A stretch of 64,000 nt of DNA from Euonymus europaeus. Lineage: Eukaryota; Streptophyta; Magnoliopsida; Celastrales; Celastraceae. This document shows, piece after piece, positions 24,395 through 37,550 of this stretch. The stretch lies in assembly GCA_963580455.1 (NCBI GenBank), contig OY756967.1:12980501-13044500 (forward strand). The letters run 5' to 3'. Under the pieces are notes generated by a model. It was not told where the DNA came from. It ran no database searches and saw only the letters and a list, made by a program, of their open reading frames with translations. Positions within the stretch are counted from its first letter, which is position 1. Each line of letters starts with the position of its first letter. The position numbers and the translations under genes were made by a program.

Positions 24395-27300
24395 GAAGTT
24401 GATCAACTCTCTATGGAGGTGTTTTTAACGGTTTTGTCCATTTGTCATAGAAAGTTGGTGTTTTGGCATCGAAATAATCCTGGAAGCTCATTATCGTAAA
24501 ATTTAACAAAGAAGAATAATAAAAAGTGTACACCGAGCAACTTTGATTGTCCAAAGATGCCTAACTCTTTCTATGGAGGTGCTTTTAACGGTTTTGTCCA
24601 TTTGTCATAAAAAGTTAATGTTTTGGCATCGAAATAATCCTGGAAGCTTATACACATAAAATTTGACTTAGTAGAACAATATAAAGTGTTCACCGAGCAA
24701 CTTTGATTGTCCGAAGTTGCTCAACTATCTCTATTGAAGAGCTTTTTATGGTTTTGTCCATTTGTCATAGAAAGTTGGTGTTTTGGCATCGAAATAATCC
24801 TGGAATCTCATTTTCTTAAAATTTAATGTAGAAGAACAAAAAAAAGTGTACACCGAGCAACTTTAATAGTCCGAAGTTGCTCAACTCTCTCTATGGAGGA
24901 GCTTTTAACGGTTTTGTCCATTTTTCATAGAAAGTTGTTGTTTTGGTATCGAAATAATCCTGGAAGCTCATTTTCGTAAAATTTAACATAGAAGAACAAT
25001 AAAAAGTGTACACCGAGCAACTTTGATAGTCCGAAGTTGCTCAACTCTTTCTATGGAGGAGCTTTTAACGGTTTTGTCCATTTGTCATAGAAATTTAATG
25101 TTTTGGCATCGAAATAATCTTGGAAGCTTATACTCGTAAAATTTGACTTAGTAGAACAATATAAATTGTACACCGAGCAACTTTGATTGTCTGAAGTTGA
25201 TCAACTCTCTATGGAGGTATTTTTAACGGTTTTGTCCATTTGTCATAGAAAGTTGGTGTTTTGGCATCGAAATAATCGTGGAAGCTCATTTTCGTAAAAT
25301 TTAACAAAGAAGAATAATAAAAAGTGTACACCAAGCAACTTTGATTGTCCGAAGATGCCTAACTCTTTTTATGGAGGTGCTTTTAACGGTTTTGTCCATT
25401 TGTCATAAAAAGTTAATGTTTTGGCATCGAAATAATCCTGGAAGCATATACACGTAAAATTTGACTTAGTAGAACAATATAAAGTGTTCACCGAGCAACT
25501 TTGATTGTCCGAAGTTGCTCAACACTCTCTATAGAAGAGCTTTTTACGGTTTTGTCCATTTGTCGTAGAAAGTTGGTGTTTTGGCATCGAAATAATCCTG
25601 GAAGCTCATTTTCTTAAAATTTAATGTAGAAGAACAAAAAAAAGTGTACACCGAGCAACTTTAATAGTCCGAAGTTGCTCAACTCTCTCTATGGAGGAGC
25701 TTTTAACGGTTTTGTCCATTTTTCATAGAAAGTTGGTGTTTTGGCATCGAAATAATCCTGGAAGCTCATTTTCGTAAAATTTAACATAGAAGAACAATAA
25801 AAAGTGTACACCGAGCAACTTTGATAGTCCGAAGTTGCTCAACTCTTTCTATGGAGGAGCTTTTAACGGTTTTGTCCATTTGTCATAGAAATTTAATGTT
25901 TTGGCATCAAAATAATCTTGGAAGCTTATACTCGTAAAATTTGACTTAGTAGAACAATATAAATTGTACACGGAGCAACTTTGATTGTCTGAAGTTGATC
26001 AACTCTCTATGGAGGTATTTTTAACGGTTTTGTCCATTTGTCATAGAAAGTTGGTGTTTTGGCATCGAAATAATCGTGGAAGCTCATTTTCGTAAAATTT
26101 AACAAAGAAGAATAATAAAAAGTGTACACCAAGCAACTTTGATTGTCCGAAGATGCCTAACTCTTTTTATGGAGTTGCTTTTAACGGTTTTGTCCATTTG
26201 TCATAAAAAGTTAATGTTTTGGCATCGAAATAATCCTGGAAGCATATACACGTAAAATTTGACTTAGTAGAACAATATAAAGTGTTCACCGAGCAACTTT
26301 GATTGTCCGAAGTTGCTCAACACTCTCTATAGAAGAGCTTTTTACGGTTTTGTCCATTTGTCATAGAAAGTTGGTGTTTTGGCATCGAAATAATCCTGGA
26401 AGCTCATTTTCTTAAAATTTAATGTAGAAGAACAAAAAAAAGTGTACACCGAGCAACTTTAATAGTCCGAAGTTGCTCAACTCTCTCTATGGAGGAGCTT
26501 TTAACGGTTTTGTCCATTTTTCATAGAAAGTTGGTGTTTTGGCATCGAAATAATCCTGGAAGCTCATTTTCGTAAAATTTAACATAGAAGAACAATAAAA
26601 AGTGTACACCGAGCAACTTTGATAGTCCGAAGTTGCTCAACTCTTTCTATGGAGGAGCTTTTAACGGTTTTGTCCATTTGTCATAGAAATTTAATGTTTT
26701 GGCATCGAAATAATCTTGGAAGCTTATACTCGTAAAATTTGACTTAGTAGAACAATATAAATTGTACACCGAGCAACTTTGATTGTCTGAAGTTGATCAA
26801 CTCTCTATGGAGGTATTTTTAACGGTTTTGTCCATTTGTCATAGAAAGTTGGTGTTTTGGCATCGAAATAATCGTGGAAGCTCATTTTCGTAAAATTTAA
26901 CAAAGAAGAATAATAAAAAGTGTACACCAAGCAACTTTGATTGTCCGAAGATGCCTAACTCTTTTTATGGAGGGGCTTTTAACGGTTTTGTCCATTTGTC
27001 ATAAAAAGTTAATGTTTTGGCATCGAAATAATCCTGGAAGCATATACACGTAAAATTTGACTTAGTAGAACAATATAAAGTGTTCACCGAGCAACTTTGA
27101 TTGTCCGAAGTTGCTCAACACTCTCTATAGAAGAGCTTTTTACGGTTTTGTCCATTTGTCATAGAAAGTTGGTGTTTTGGCATCGAAATAATCCTGGAAG
27201 CTCATTTTCTTAAAATTTAATGTAGAAGAACAAAAAAAAGTGTACACCGAGCAACTTTAATAGTCCGAAGTTGCTCAACTCTCTCTATGGAGGAGCTTTT

Positions 27301-29182
27301 AACGGTTTTGTCCATTTTTCATAGAAAGTTGGTGTTTTGGCATCGAAATATTCCTGGAAGCTCATTTTCGTAAAATTTAACATAGAAGAACAATAAAAAG
27401 TGTACACCGAGCAACTTTGATAGTCCGAAGTTGCTCAACTCTTTCTATGGAGGAGCTTTTATCGGTTTTGTCCATTTGTCATAGAAATTTAATGTTTTGG
27501 CATCGAAATAATCTTGGAAGCTTATACTCGTAAAATTTGACTTAGTAGAACAATATAAATTGTACACCGAGCAACTTTGATTGTCTGAAGTTGATCAACT
27601 CTCTATGGAGGTATTTTTAACGGTTTTGTCCATTTGTCATAGAAAGTTGGTGTTTTGGCATCGAAATAATCCTGGAAGCTCATTTTCGTAAAATTTAACA
27701 AAGAAGAATAATAAAAAGTGTACACCGAGCAACTTTGATTGTCCGAAGATGCCTAACTCTTTCTATGGAGGTGCTTTTAACGGTTTTGTCCATTTGTCAT
27801 AAAAAGTTAATGTTTTGGCATCGAAATAATCCTGGAAGCATATACACGTAAAATTTGACTTAGTAGAACAATATAAAGTGTTCACCGAGCAACTTTGATT
27901 GTCCGAAGTTGCTCAACACTCTCTATATAAGAGCTTTTTACGGTTTTGTCCATTTGTCATAGAAAGTTGGTGTTTTGGCATCGAAATAATCCTGGAAGCT
28001 CATTTTCTTAAAATTTAATGTAGAAGAACAAAAAAAAGTGTACACCGAGCAACTTTAATAGTCCGAAGTTGCTCAACTCTCTCTATGGAGGAGCTTTTAA
28101 CGGTTTTGTCCATTTTTCATAGAAAGTTGGTGTTTTGGCATCGAAATAATCCTGGAAGCTCATTTTCGTAAAATTTAACATAGAAGAACAATAAAAAGTG
28201 TACACCGAGCAACTTTGATTGTCCGAAGTTTCTCAACTCTCTCTATGGAGGAGCTTTTAACGGTTTTGTCCATTTGTCATAGAAAGTTAATGTTTTGGCA
28301 TCGAAATAATCTTGGAAGCTTATACTCGTAAAATTTGACTTAGTAGAACAATATAAATTGTACACCGAGCAACTTTGATTGTCTGAAGTTGATCAACTCT
28401 CTATGGAGGTATTTTTAACGGTTTTGTCCATTTGTCATAGAAAGTTGGTGTTTTGGCATCGAAATAATCCTGGAAGCTCATTTTCGTAAAATTTAACAAA
28501 GAAGAATAATAAAAAGTGTACACCGAGCAACTTTGATTGTCCGAAGATGCCTAACTCTTTCTATGGAGGTGCTTTTAACGGTTTTGTCCATTTGTCATAA
28601 AAAGTTAATGTTTTGGCATCGAAATAATCCTGGAAGCTTATACACGTAAAATTTGACTTAGTAGAACAATATAAAGTGTACACCGAGCAACTTTGATTGT
28701 CCGAAGTTGCTCAACTATCTCTATAGAAGAGCTTTTTATGGTTTTGTCCATTTGTCATAGAAAGTTGGTGTTTTGGCATCGAAATAATCCTGGAATCTCA
28801 TTTTCTTAAAATTTAATGTAGAAGAACAAAAAAAAGTGTATACCGAGCAACTTTAATAGTCCGAAGTTGCTCAACTCTCTCTATGGAGGAGCTTTTAACG
28901 GTTTTGTCCATTTTTCATAGAAAGTTGTTGTTTTGGTATCGAAATAATCCTGGAAGCTCATTTTCGTAAAATTTAACATAGAAGAACAATAAAAAGTGTA
29001 CACCGAGCAACTTTGATAGTCCGAAGTTGCTCAACTCTTTCTATGGAGGAGCTTTTAACGGTTTTGTCCATTTGTCATAGAAATTTAATGTTTTGGCATC
29101 GAAATAATCTTGGAAGCTTATACTCGTAAAATTTGACTTAGTAGAACAATATAAATTGTACACCGAGCAACTTTGATTGTCT
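24395..29182 (+). repeat. Amplified 798-bp (5-mer) HOR, six units
   Basis: The marker gaagttgatcaac starts at 24395, 25193, 25991, 26789, 27587, 28385 and 29183, each exactly 798 bp after the last (5 x 160 minus 2). Monomer order per unit: A with 'tttaacaaagaagaataat'; B with 'ataaaaagttaatg' and 'atacacg', 'gtgttcacc'; A with 'tcttaaaatttaatg' and an A8 run; A with 'catttttcatag'; B with 'aaattgtacacc'. Units differ by few substitutions, for example 'ggagttgc' (26173), 'ggaggggc' (26967) and 'atataagag' (27924). The last units shift toward the sequence seen in the 2238-bp domain. Confidence 0.93.
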
Positions 29183-32100
29183 GAAGTTGATCAACTCTCT
29201 ATGGAGGTATTTTTAACGGTTTTGTCCATTTGTCATAGAAAGTTGGTGTTTTGGCATCGAAATAATCCTGGAAGCTCATTTTCGTAAAATTTAACAAAGA
29301 AGAATAATAAAAAGTGTACACCGAGCAACTTTGATTGTCCGAAGATGCCTAACTCTTTTTATGGAGGTGCTTTTAACGGTTTTGTCCATTTGTCATAAAA
29401 AGTTAATGTTTTGGCATCGAAATAATCCTGGAAACTTATACACGTAAAATTTGACTTAGTAGAACAATATAAAGTGTTCACCGAGCAACTTTGATTGTCC
29501 GAAGTTGCTCAACACTCTCTATAGAAGAGCTTTTTACGGTTTTGTCAATTTGTCATAGAAAGTTGGTGTTTTGGCATCGAAATAATCCTGGTAGCTCATT
29601 TTCTTAAAATTTAATGTAGAAGAACAAAAAAAAGTGTACACCGAGCAACTTTAATAGTCCGAAGTTGCTCAACTCTCTCTATGGAGGAGCTTTTAACGGT
29701 TTTGTCCATTTTTCATAGAAAGTTGGTGTTTTGGCATCGAAATAATCCTGGAAGCTCATTTTCGTAAAATTTAACATAGAAGAACAATAAAAAGTGTACA
29801 CCGAGCAACTTTGATAGTCCGAAGTTGCTCAACTCTCTCTATGGAGGAGCTTTTAACGGTTTTGTCAATTTGTCATAGAAAGTTGGTATTTTGGAATCGA
29901 AATAATCATGCAAGCTCATTTTCGTAAAATTTAACATAAAAGAATAATAAAAAGTGTACACCGAGCAACTTTGATTGTCCGAAGTTGCTCAACTCTTTCT
30001 ATGGAGGAGCTTTTAACGGTTCTGTCCATTTGTCATAGAAAGTTGGTGTTTTGGCATCGAAATAATCCTGGAAGCTCATTTTCGTAAAATTTAACTTAGA
30101 AGAACAATAAAAAGTGTACACCGAGCAACTTTGATTGTCCGAAGTTGTTCAACTCTCTCTATGGAGGTGGTTTTAACGGTTTTGTTCATTTGTCATAGAA
30201 AGTTAGTGTTTTGGCATCGAAATAATCCTGGAAGCTCATTTTCGTAAAATTTAAAATAAAAGAATAATAAAAAGTGTACACCGAGCAACTTTGATTGTCC
30301 GAAGTTGCTCAACACTCTCTATGGAGGTGGTTTTAACGATTTTGTCCATTTGTCATAGAAAGTTAATGTTTTGGCATCGAAATAATCCTGGAAGCTTATA
30401 CTCGTAAAATTTGACTTAGTAGGACTATATAAAGTGTACACCGAGCAACTTTTATTGTCCGAAGTTGCTCAACTCTCTCTATGGAGGAGCTTTTAACGGT
30501 ATTGTCCATTTGTCATAGAAAGTTTTTGTTTTGGCATCGAAATAATCTTGGAAGCTTATACTCATAAAATTTGACTTAGTAGAACAATATAAAGTCTACA
30601 CCGAGCAACTTTGATTGTCCGAAGTCGCTCAACTCTCTCTATGGAGGAGCTTTTAACGGTTTTGTCCATTTGTCATAGAAAGTTTTTGTTTTGGCATCGA
30701 AATAATCCTGGAAGCTCATTTTCGTAAAATTTAACATAAAAGAACAATAAAAAGTTTACACCGAACAACTTTGATAGTCCAAAGTTGCTCAACTCTCTCT
30801 ATGAAGGAACTTTTAACGGTTTTGTCCATTTGTCATAGAATTTTAATGTTTTGGCATCGAAATAATCTTGGAAGCTTATACTCGTAAAATTCGACTTAGT
30901 AGAACAATATAAAGTGTACACCGAGCAACTTTGATTGTCCGAAGTTGCTCAACTCTCTCTATAGAAGAGCTTTTAACGGTTTTGTCCATTTGTCATAGAA
31001 AGTTGGTGTTTTGGCATCGAAATAATCCTGGAAGCTCATTTTCGTAAAATTTAACATAGAAGAACAATAAAAAGTGTACACCGAGCAACTTTGATAGTAC
31101 GAAGTTGCTCAACTCTCTCTATGGAGGAGCTTTTAACGGTTTTGTCCATTTGTCATTGAAAGTTGGTGTTTTGGCATCGAAATAATTCTGGAAGCTCATT
31201 TTCGTAAAATTTAACGTAAAAGAACAATAAAAAGTGTACACCGAGCAACTTTGATAGTCCGAAGTTTCTCAACTCTCTCTATGGAGGAGCTTTTAACGGT
31301 TTTGTCCATTTGTCATAGAAAGTTAATGTTTTGGCATCGAAATAATCTTGGAAGCTTATACTCGTAAAATTTGACTTAGTAGAACAATATAAATTGTACA
31401 CCGAGCAACTTTGATTGTCTGAAGTTGATCAACTCTCTATGGAGGTATTTTTAACGGTTTTGTCCATTTGTCATAGAAAGTTGGTGTTTTGGCATCGAAA
31501 TAATCCTGGAAGCTCATTTTCGTAAAATTTAACAAAGAAGAATAATAAAAAGTGTACACCGAGCAACTTTGATTGTCCGAAGATGCCTAACTCTTTTTAT
31601 GGAGGTGCTTTTAACGGTTTTGTCCATTTGTCATAAAAAGTTAATGTTTTGGCATCGAAATAATCCTGGAAGCTTATACACGTAAAATTTGACTTAGTAG
31701 AACAATATAAAGTGTTCACCGAGCAACTTTGATTGTTCGAAGTTGCTCAACACTCTCTATAGAAGAGCTTTTTACGGTTTTGTCCATTTGTCATAGAAAG
31801 TTGGTGTTTTGGCATCGAAATAATCCTGGAAGCTTATTTTCTTAAAATTTAATGTAGAAGAACAAAAAAAATTGTACACCGAGCAACTTTAATAGTCCGA
31901 AGTTGCTCAACTCTCTCTATGGAGGAGCTTTTAACGGTTTTGTCCATTTTTCATAGAAAGTTGGTGTTTTGGCATCGAAATAATCCTGGAAGCTCATTTT
32001 CGTAAAATTTAACATAGAAGAACAATAAAAAGTGTACACCGAGCAACTTTGATAGTCCGAAGTTGCTCAACTCTCTCTATGGAGGAGCTTTTAACGGTTT

Positions 32101-35100
32101 TGTCAATTTGTCATAGAAAGTTGGTATTTTGGAATCGAAATAATCATGCAAGCTCATTTTCGTAAAATTTAACATAAAAGAATAATAAAAAGTGTACACC
32201 GAGCAACTTTGATTGTCCGAAGTTGCTCAAGTCTTTCTATGGAGGAGCTTTTAACGGTTTTGTCCATTTGTCATAGAAAGTTGGTGTTTTGGCATCGAAA
32301 TAATCCTGGAAGCTCATTTTCGTAAAATTTAACTTAGAAGAACAATAAAAAGTGTACACCGAGCAACTTTGATTGTCCGAAGTTGTTCAACTCTCTCTAT
32401 GGAGGTGGTTTTAACGGTTTTGTTCATTTGTCATAGAAAGTTAGTGTTTTGGCATCGAAATAATCCTGGAAGCTCATTTTCGTAAAATTTAAAATAAAAG
32501 AATAATAAAAAGTGTACACCGAGCAACTTTGATTGTCCGAAGTTGCTCAACACTCTCTAAGGAGGTGGTTTTAACGGTTTTGTCCATTTGTCATAGAAAG
32601 TTAATGTTTTGGCATCGAAATAATCCTGGAAGCTTATACTCGTAAAATTTGACTTAGTAGGACTATATAAAGTGTACACCGAGCAACTTTTATTGTCCGA
32701 AGTTGCTCAACTCTCTCTATGGAGGAGCTTTTAACGGTATTGTCCATTTGTCATAGAAAGTTTTTGTTTTGGCATCGAAATAATCTTGGAAGCTTATACT
32801 CATAAAATTTGACTTAGTAGAACAATATAAAGTGTACACCGAGCAACTTTGATTGTCCGAAGTCGCTCAACTCTCTCTATGGAGGAGCTTTTAACGGTTT
32901 TGTCCATTTGTCATAGAAAGTTTTTGTTTTGGCATCGAAATAATCCTGGAAGCTCATTTTCGTAAAATTTAACATAAAAGAACAATAAAAATTTTACACC
33001 GAACAACTTTGATAGTCCAAAGTTGCTCAACTCTCTCTATGAAGGAACTTTTAACGGTTTTGTCCATTTGTCATAGAATTTTAATGTTTTGGCATCGAAA
33101 TAATCTTGGAAGCTTATACTCGTAAAATTCGACTTAGTAGAACAATATAAAGTGTACACCGAGCAACTTTGATTGTCCGAAGTTGCTCAACTCTCTCTAT
33201 CGAAGAGCTTTTAACGGTTTTGTCCATTTGTCATAGAAAGTTGGTGTTTTGGCATCGAAATAATCCTGGAAGCTCATTTTCGTAAAATTTAACATAGAAG
33301 AACAATAAAAAGTGTACACCGAGCAACTTTGATAGTACGAAGTTGCTCAACTCTCTCTATGGAGGAGCTTTTAACGGTTTTGTCCATTTGTCATTGAAAG
33401 TTGGTGTTTTGGCATCGAAATAATTCTGGAAGCTCATTTTCGTAAAATTTAACGTAAAAGAACAATAAAAAGTGTACACCGAGCAACTTTGATAGTCCGA
33501 AGTTTCTCAACTCTCTCTATGGAGGAGCTTTTAACGGTTTTGTCCATTTGTCATAGAAAGTTAATGTTTTGGCATCGAAATAATCTTGGAAGCTTATACT
33601 CGTAAAATTTGACTTAGTAGAACAATATAAATTGTACACCGAGCAACTTTGATTGTCTGAAGTTGATCAACTCTCTATGGAGGTATTTTTAACGGTTTTG
33701 TCCATTTGTCATAGAAAGTTGGTGTTTTGGCATCGAAATAATCCTGGAAGCTCATTTTCGTAAAATTTAACAAAGAAGAATAATAAAAAGTGTACACCGA
33801 GCAACTTTGATTGTCCGAAGATGCCTAACTCTTTTTATGGAGGTGCTTTTAACGGTTTTGTCCATTTGTCATAAAAAGTTAATGTTTTGGCATCGAAATA
33901 ATCCTGGAAGCTTATACACGTAAAATTTGACTTAGTAGAACAATATAAAGTGTTCACCGAGCAACTTTGATTGTTCGAAGTTGCTCAACACTCTCTATAG
34001 AAGAGCTTTTTACGGTTTTGTCCATTTGTCATAGAAAGTTGGTGTTTTGGCATCGAAATAATCCTGGAAGCTTATTTTCTTAAAATTTAATGTAGAAGAA
34101 CAAAAAAAATTGTACACCGAGCAACTTTAATAGTCCGAAGTTGCTCAACTCTCTCTATGGAGGAGCTTTTAACGGTTTTGTCCATTTTTCATAGAAAGTT
34201 GGTGTTTTGGCATCGAAATAATCCTGGAAGCTCATTTTCGTAAAATTTAACATAGAAGAACAATAAAAAGTGTACACCGAGCAACTTTGATAGTCCGAAG
34301 TTGCTCAACTCTCTCTATGGAGGAGCTTTTAACGGTTTTGTCAATTTGTCATAGAAAGTTGGTATTTTGGAATCGAAATAATCATGCAAGCTCATTTTCG
34401 TAAAATTTAACATAAAAGAATAATAAAAAGTGTACACCGAGCAACTTTGATTGTCCGAAGTTGCTCAAGTCTTTCTATGGAGGAGCTTTTAACGGTTTTG
34501 TCCATTTGTCATAGAAAGTTGGTGTTTTGGCATCGAAATAATCCTGGAAGCTCATTTTCGTAAAATTTAACTTAGAAGAACAATAAAAAGTGTACACCGA
34601 GCAACTTTGATTGTCCGAAGTTGTTCAACTCTCTCTATGGAGGTGGTTTTAACGGTTTTGTTCATTTGTCATAGAAAGTTAGTGTTTTGGCATCGAAATA
34701 ATCCTGGAAGCTCATTTTCGTAAAATTTAAAATAAAAGAATAATAAAAAGTGTACACCGAGCAACTTTGATTGTCCGAAGTTGCTCAACACTCTCTAAGG
34801 AGGTGGTTTTAACGGTTTTGTCCATTTGTCATAGAAAGTTAATGTTTTGGCATCGAAATAATCCTGGAAGCTTATACTCGTAAAATTTGACTTAGTAGGA
34901 CTATATAAAGTGTACACCGAGCAACTTTTATTGTCCGAAGTTGCTCAACTCTCTCTATGGAGGAGCTTTTAACGGTATTGTCCATTTGTCATAGAAAGTT
35001 TTTGTTTTGGCATCGAAATAATCTTGGAAGCTTATACTCATAAAATTTGACTTAGTAGAACAATATAAAGTGTACACCGAGCAACTTTGATTGTCCGAAG

Positions 35101-37550
35101 TCGCTCAACTCTCTCTATGGAGGAGCTTTTAACGGTTTTGTCCATTTGTCATAGAAAGTTTTTGTTTTGGCATCGAAATAATCCTGGAAGCTCATTTTCG
35201 TAAAATTTAACATAAAAGAACAATAAAAAGTTTACACCGAACAACTTTGATAGTCCAAAGTTGCTCAACTCTCTCTATGAAGGAACTTTTAACGGTTTTG
35301 TCCATTTGTCATAGAATTTTAATGTTTTGGCATCGAAATAATCTTGGAAGCTTATACTCGTAAAATTCGACTTAGTAGAACAATATAAAGTGTACACCGA
35401 GCAACTTTGATTGTCCGAAGTTGCTCAACTCTCTCTATCGAAGAGCTTTTAACGGTTTTGTCCATTTGTCATAGAAAGTTGGTGTTTTGGCATCGAAATA
35501 ATCCTGGAAGCTCATTTTCGTAAAATTTAACATAGAAGAACAATAAAAAGTGTACACCGAGCAACTTTGATAGTACGAAGTTGCTCAACTCTCTCTATGG
35601 AGGAGCTTTTAACGGTTTTGTCCATTTGTCATTGAAAGTTGGTGTTTTGGCATCGAAATAATTCTGGAAGCTCATTTTCGTAAAATTTAACGTAAAAGAA
35701 CAATAAAAAGTGTACACCGAGCAACTTTGATAGTCCGAAGTTTCTCAACTCTCTCTATGGAGGAGCTTTTAACGGTTTTGTCCATTTGTCATAGAAAGTT
35801 AATGTTTTGGCATCGAAATAATCTTGGAAGCTTATACTCGTAAAATTTGACTTAGTAGAACAATATAAATTGTACACCGAGCAACTTTGATTGTCTGAAG
35901 TTGATCAACTCTCTATGGAGGTATTTTTAACGGTTTTGTCCATTTGTCATAGAAAGTTGGTGTTTTGGCATCGAAATAATCCTGGAAGCTCATTTTCGTA
36001 AAATTTAACAAAGAAGAATAATAAAAAGTGTACACCGAGCAACTTTGATTGTCCGAAGATGCCTAACTCTTTTTATGGAGGTGCTTTTAACGGTTTTGTC
36101 CATTTGTCATAAAAAGTTAATGTTTTGGCATCGAAATAATCCTGGAAGCTTATACACGTAAAATTTGACTTAGTAGAACAATATAAAGTGTTCACCGAGC
36201 AACTTTGATTGTTCGAAGTTGCTCAACACTCTCTATAGAAGAGCTTTTTACGGTTTTGTCCATTTGTCATAGAAAGTTGGTGTTTTGGCATCGAAATAAT
36301 CCTGGAAGCTTATTTTCTTAAAATTTAATGTAGAAGAACAAAAAAAATTGTACACCGAGCAACTTTAATAGTCCGAAGTTGCTCAACTCTCTCTATGGAG
36401 GAGCTTTTAACGGTTTTGTCCATTTTTCATAGAAAGTTGGTGTTTTGGCATCGAAATAATCCTGGAAGCTCATTTTCGTAAAATTTAACATAGAAGAACA
36501 ATAAAAAGTGTACACCGAGCAACTTTGATAGTCCGAAGTTGCTCAACTCTCTCTATGGAGGAGCTTTTAACGGTTTTGTCAATTTGTCATAGAAAGTTGG
36601 TATTTTGGAATCGAAATAATCATGCAAGCTCATTTTCGTAAAATTTAACATAAAAGAATAATAAAAAGTGTACACCGAGCAACTTTGATTGTCCGAAGTT
36701 GCTCAAGTCTTTCTATGGAGGAGCTTTTAACGGTTTTGTCCATTTGTCATAGAAAGTTGGTGTTTTGGCATCGAAATAATCCTGGAAGCTCATTTTCGTA
36801 AAATTTAACTTAGAAGAACAATAAAAAGTGTACACCGAGCAACTTTGATTGTCCGAAGTTGTTCAACTCTCTCTATGGAGGTGGTTTTAACGGTTTTGTT
36901 CATTTGTCATAGAAAGTTAGTGTTTTGGCATCGAAATAATCCTGGAAGCTCATTTTCGTAAAATTTAAAATAAAAGAATAATAAAAAGTGTACACCGAGC
37001 AACTTTGATTGTCCGAAGTTGCTCAACACTCTCTAAGGAGTTGGTTTTAACGGTTTTGTCCATTTGTCATAGAAAGTTAATGTTTTGGCATCGAAATAAT
37101 CCTGGAAGCTTATACTCGTAAAATTTGACTTAGTAGGACTATATAAAGTGTACACCGAGCAACTTTTATTGTCCGAAGTTGCTCAACTCTCTCTATGGAG
37201 GAGCTTTTAACGGTATTGTCCATTTGTCATAGAAAGTTTTTGTTTTGGCATCGAAATAATCTTGGAAGCTTATACTCATAAAATTTGACTTAGTAGAACA
37301 ATATAAAGTGTACACCGAGCAACTTTGATTGTCCGAAGTCGCTCAACTCTCTCTATGGAGGAGCTTTTAACGGTTTTGTCCATTTGTCATAGAAAGTTTT
37401 TGTTTTGGCATCGAAATAATCCTGGAAGCTCATTTTCGTAAAATTTAACATAAAAGAACAATAAAAAGTTTACACCGAACAACTTTGATAGTCCAAAGTT
37501 GCTCAACTCTCTCTATGAAGGAACTTTTAACGGTTTTGTCCATTTGTCAT
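29183..37550 (+). repeat. 2238-bp (14-mer) HOR, three full units and a partial fourth
   Basis: The marker gaagttgatcaac begins at 29183, 31421, 33659 and 35897 (14 x 160 minus 2). Each unit holds most of one 798-type 5-mer followed by monomers with 'tattttggaatcg/catgcaag', 'tttaacttag', 'tttaaaataaaag', 'taggactatataaag', 'agtcgctc', 'gaaggaac', 'atcgaagagc' or 'atagaagagc', and 'cattgaaag'. Units 2 and 3 are almost identical; unit 1 differs more (ctctttctatgg versus gtctttctatgg; atggaggtgg versus aaggaggtgg). The match is lost near 37550, where 'gaaatttaatg' replaces 'gaattttaatg'. Confidence 0.93.

Larger units (their letters stand above)
16249..25785 (+). repeat. 9418-bp super-HOR, copy 2, plus a 119-bp start of a third
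   Basis: Every landmark of copy 1 recurs 9418 bp later, for example 'aataatcgtggaag' at 15853 and 25271 and 'ctggaacctc' near 12664 and 22082. By eye I found only one clear difference: C at 9027 and G at 18445, where the other two paralogous 21-mer copies also have C. Copy 2 ends at 25666. Identity to the start of the block continues to 25785 and is lost where 'tttaacatag' replaces 'tttaacttag'. The duplication is therefore either very recent or an assembly duplication. Confidence 0.92.
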
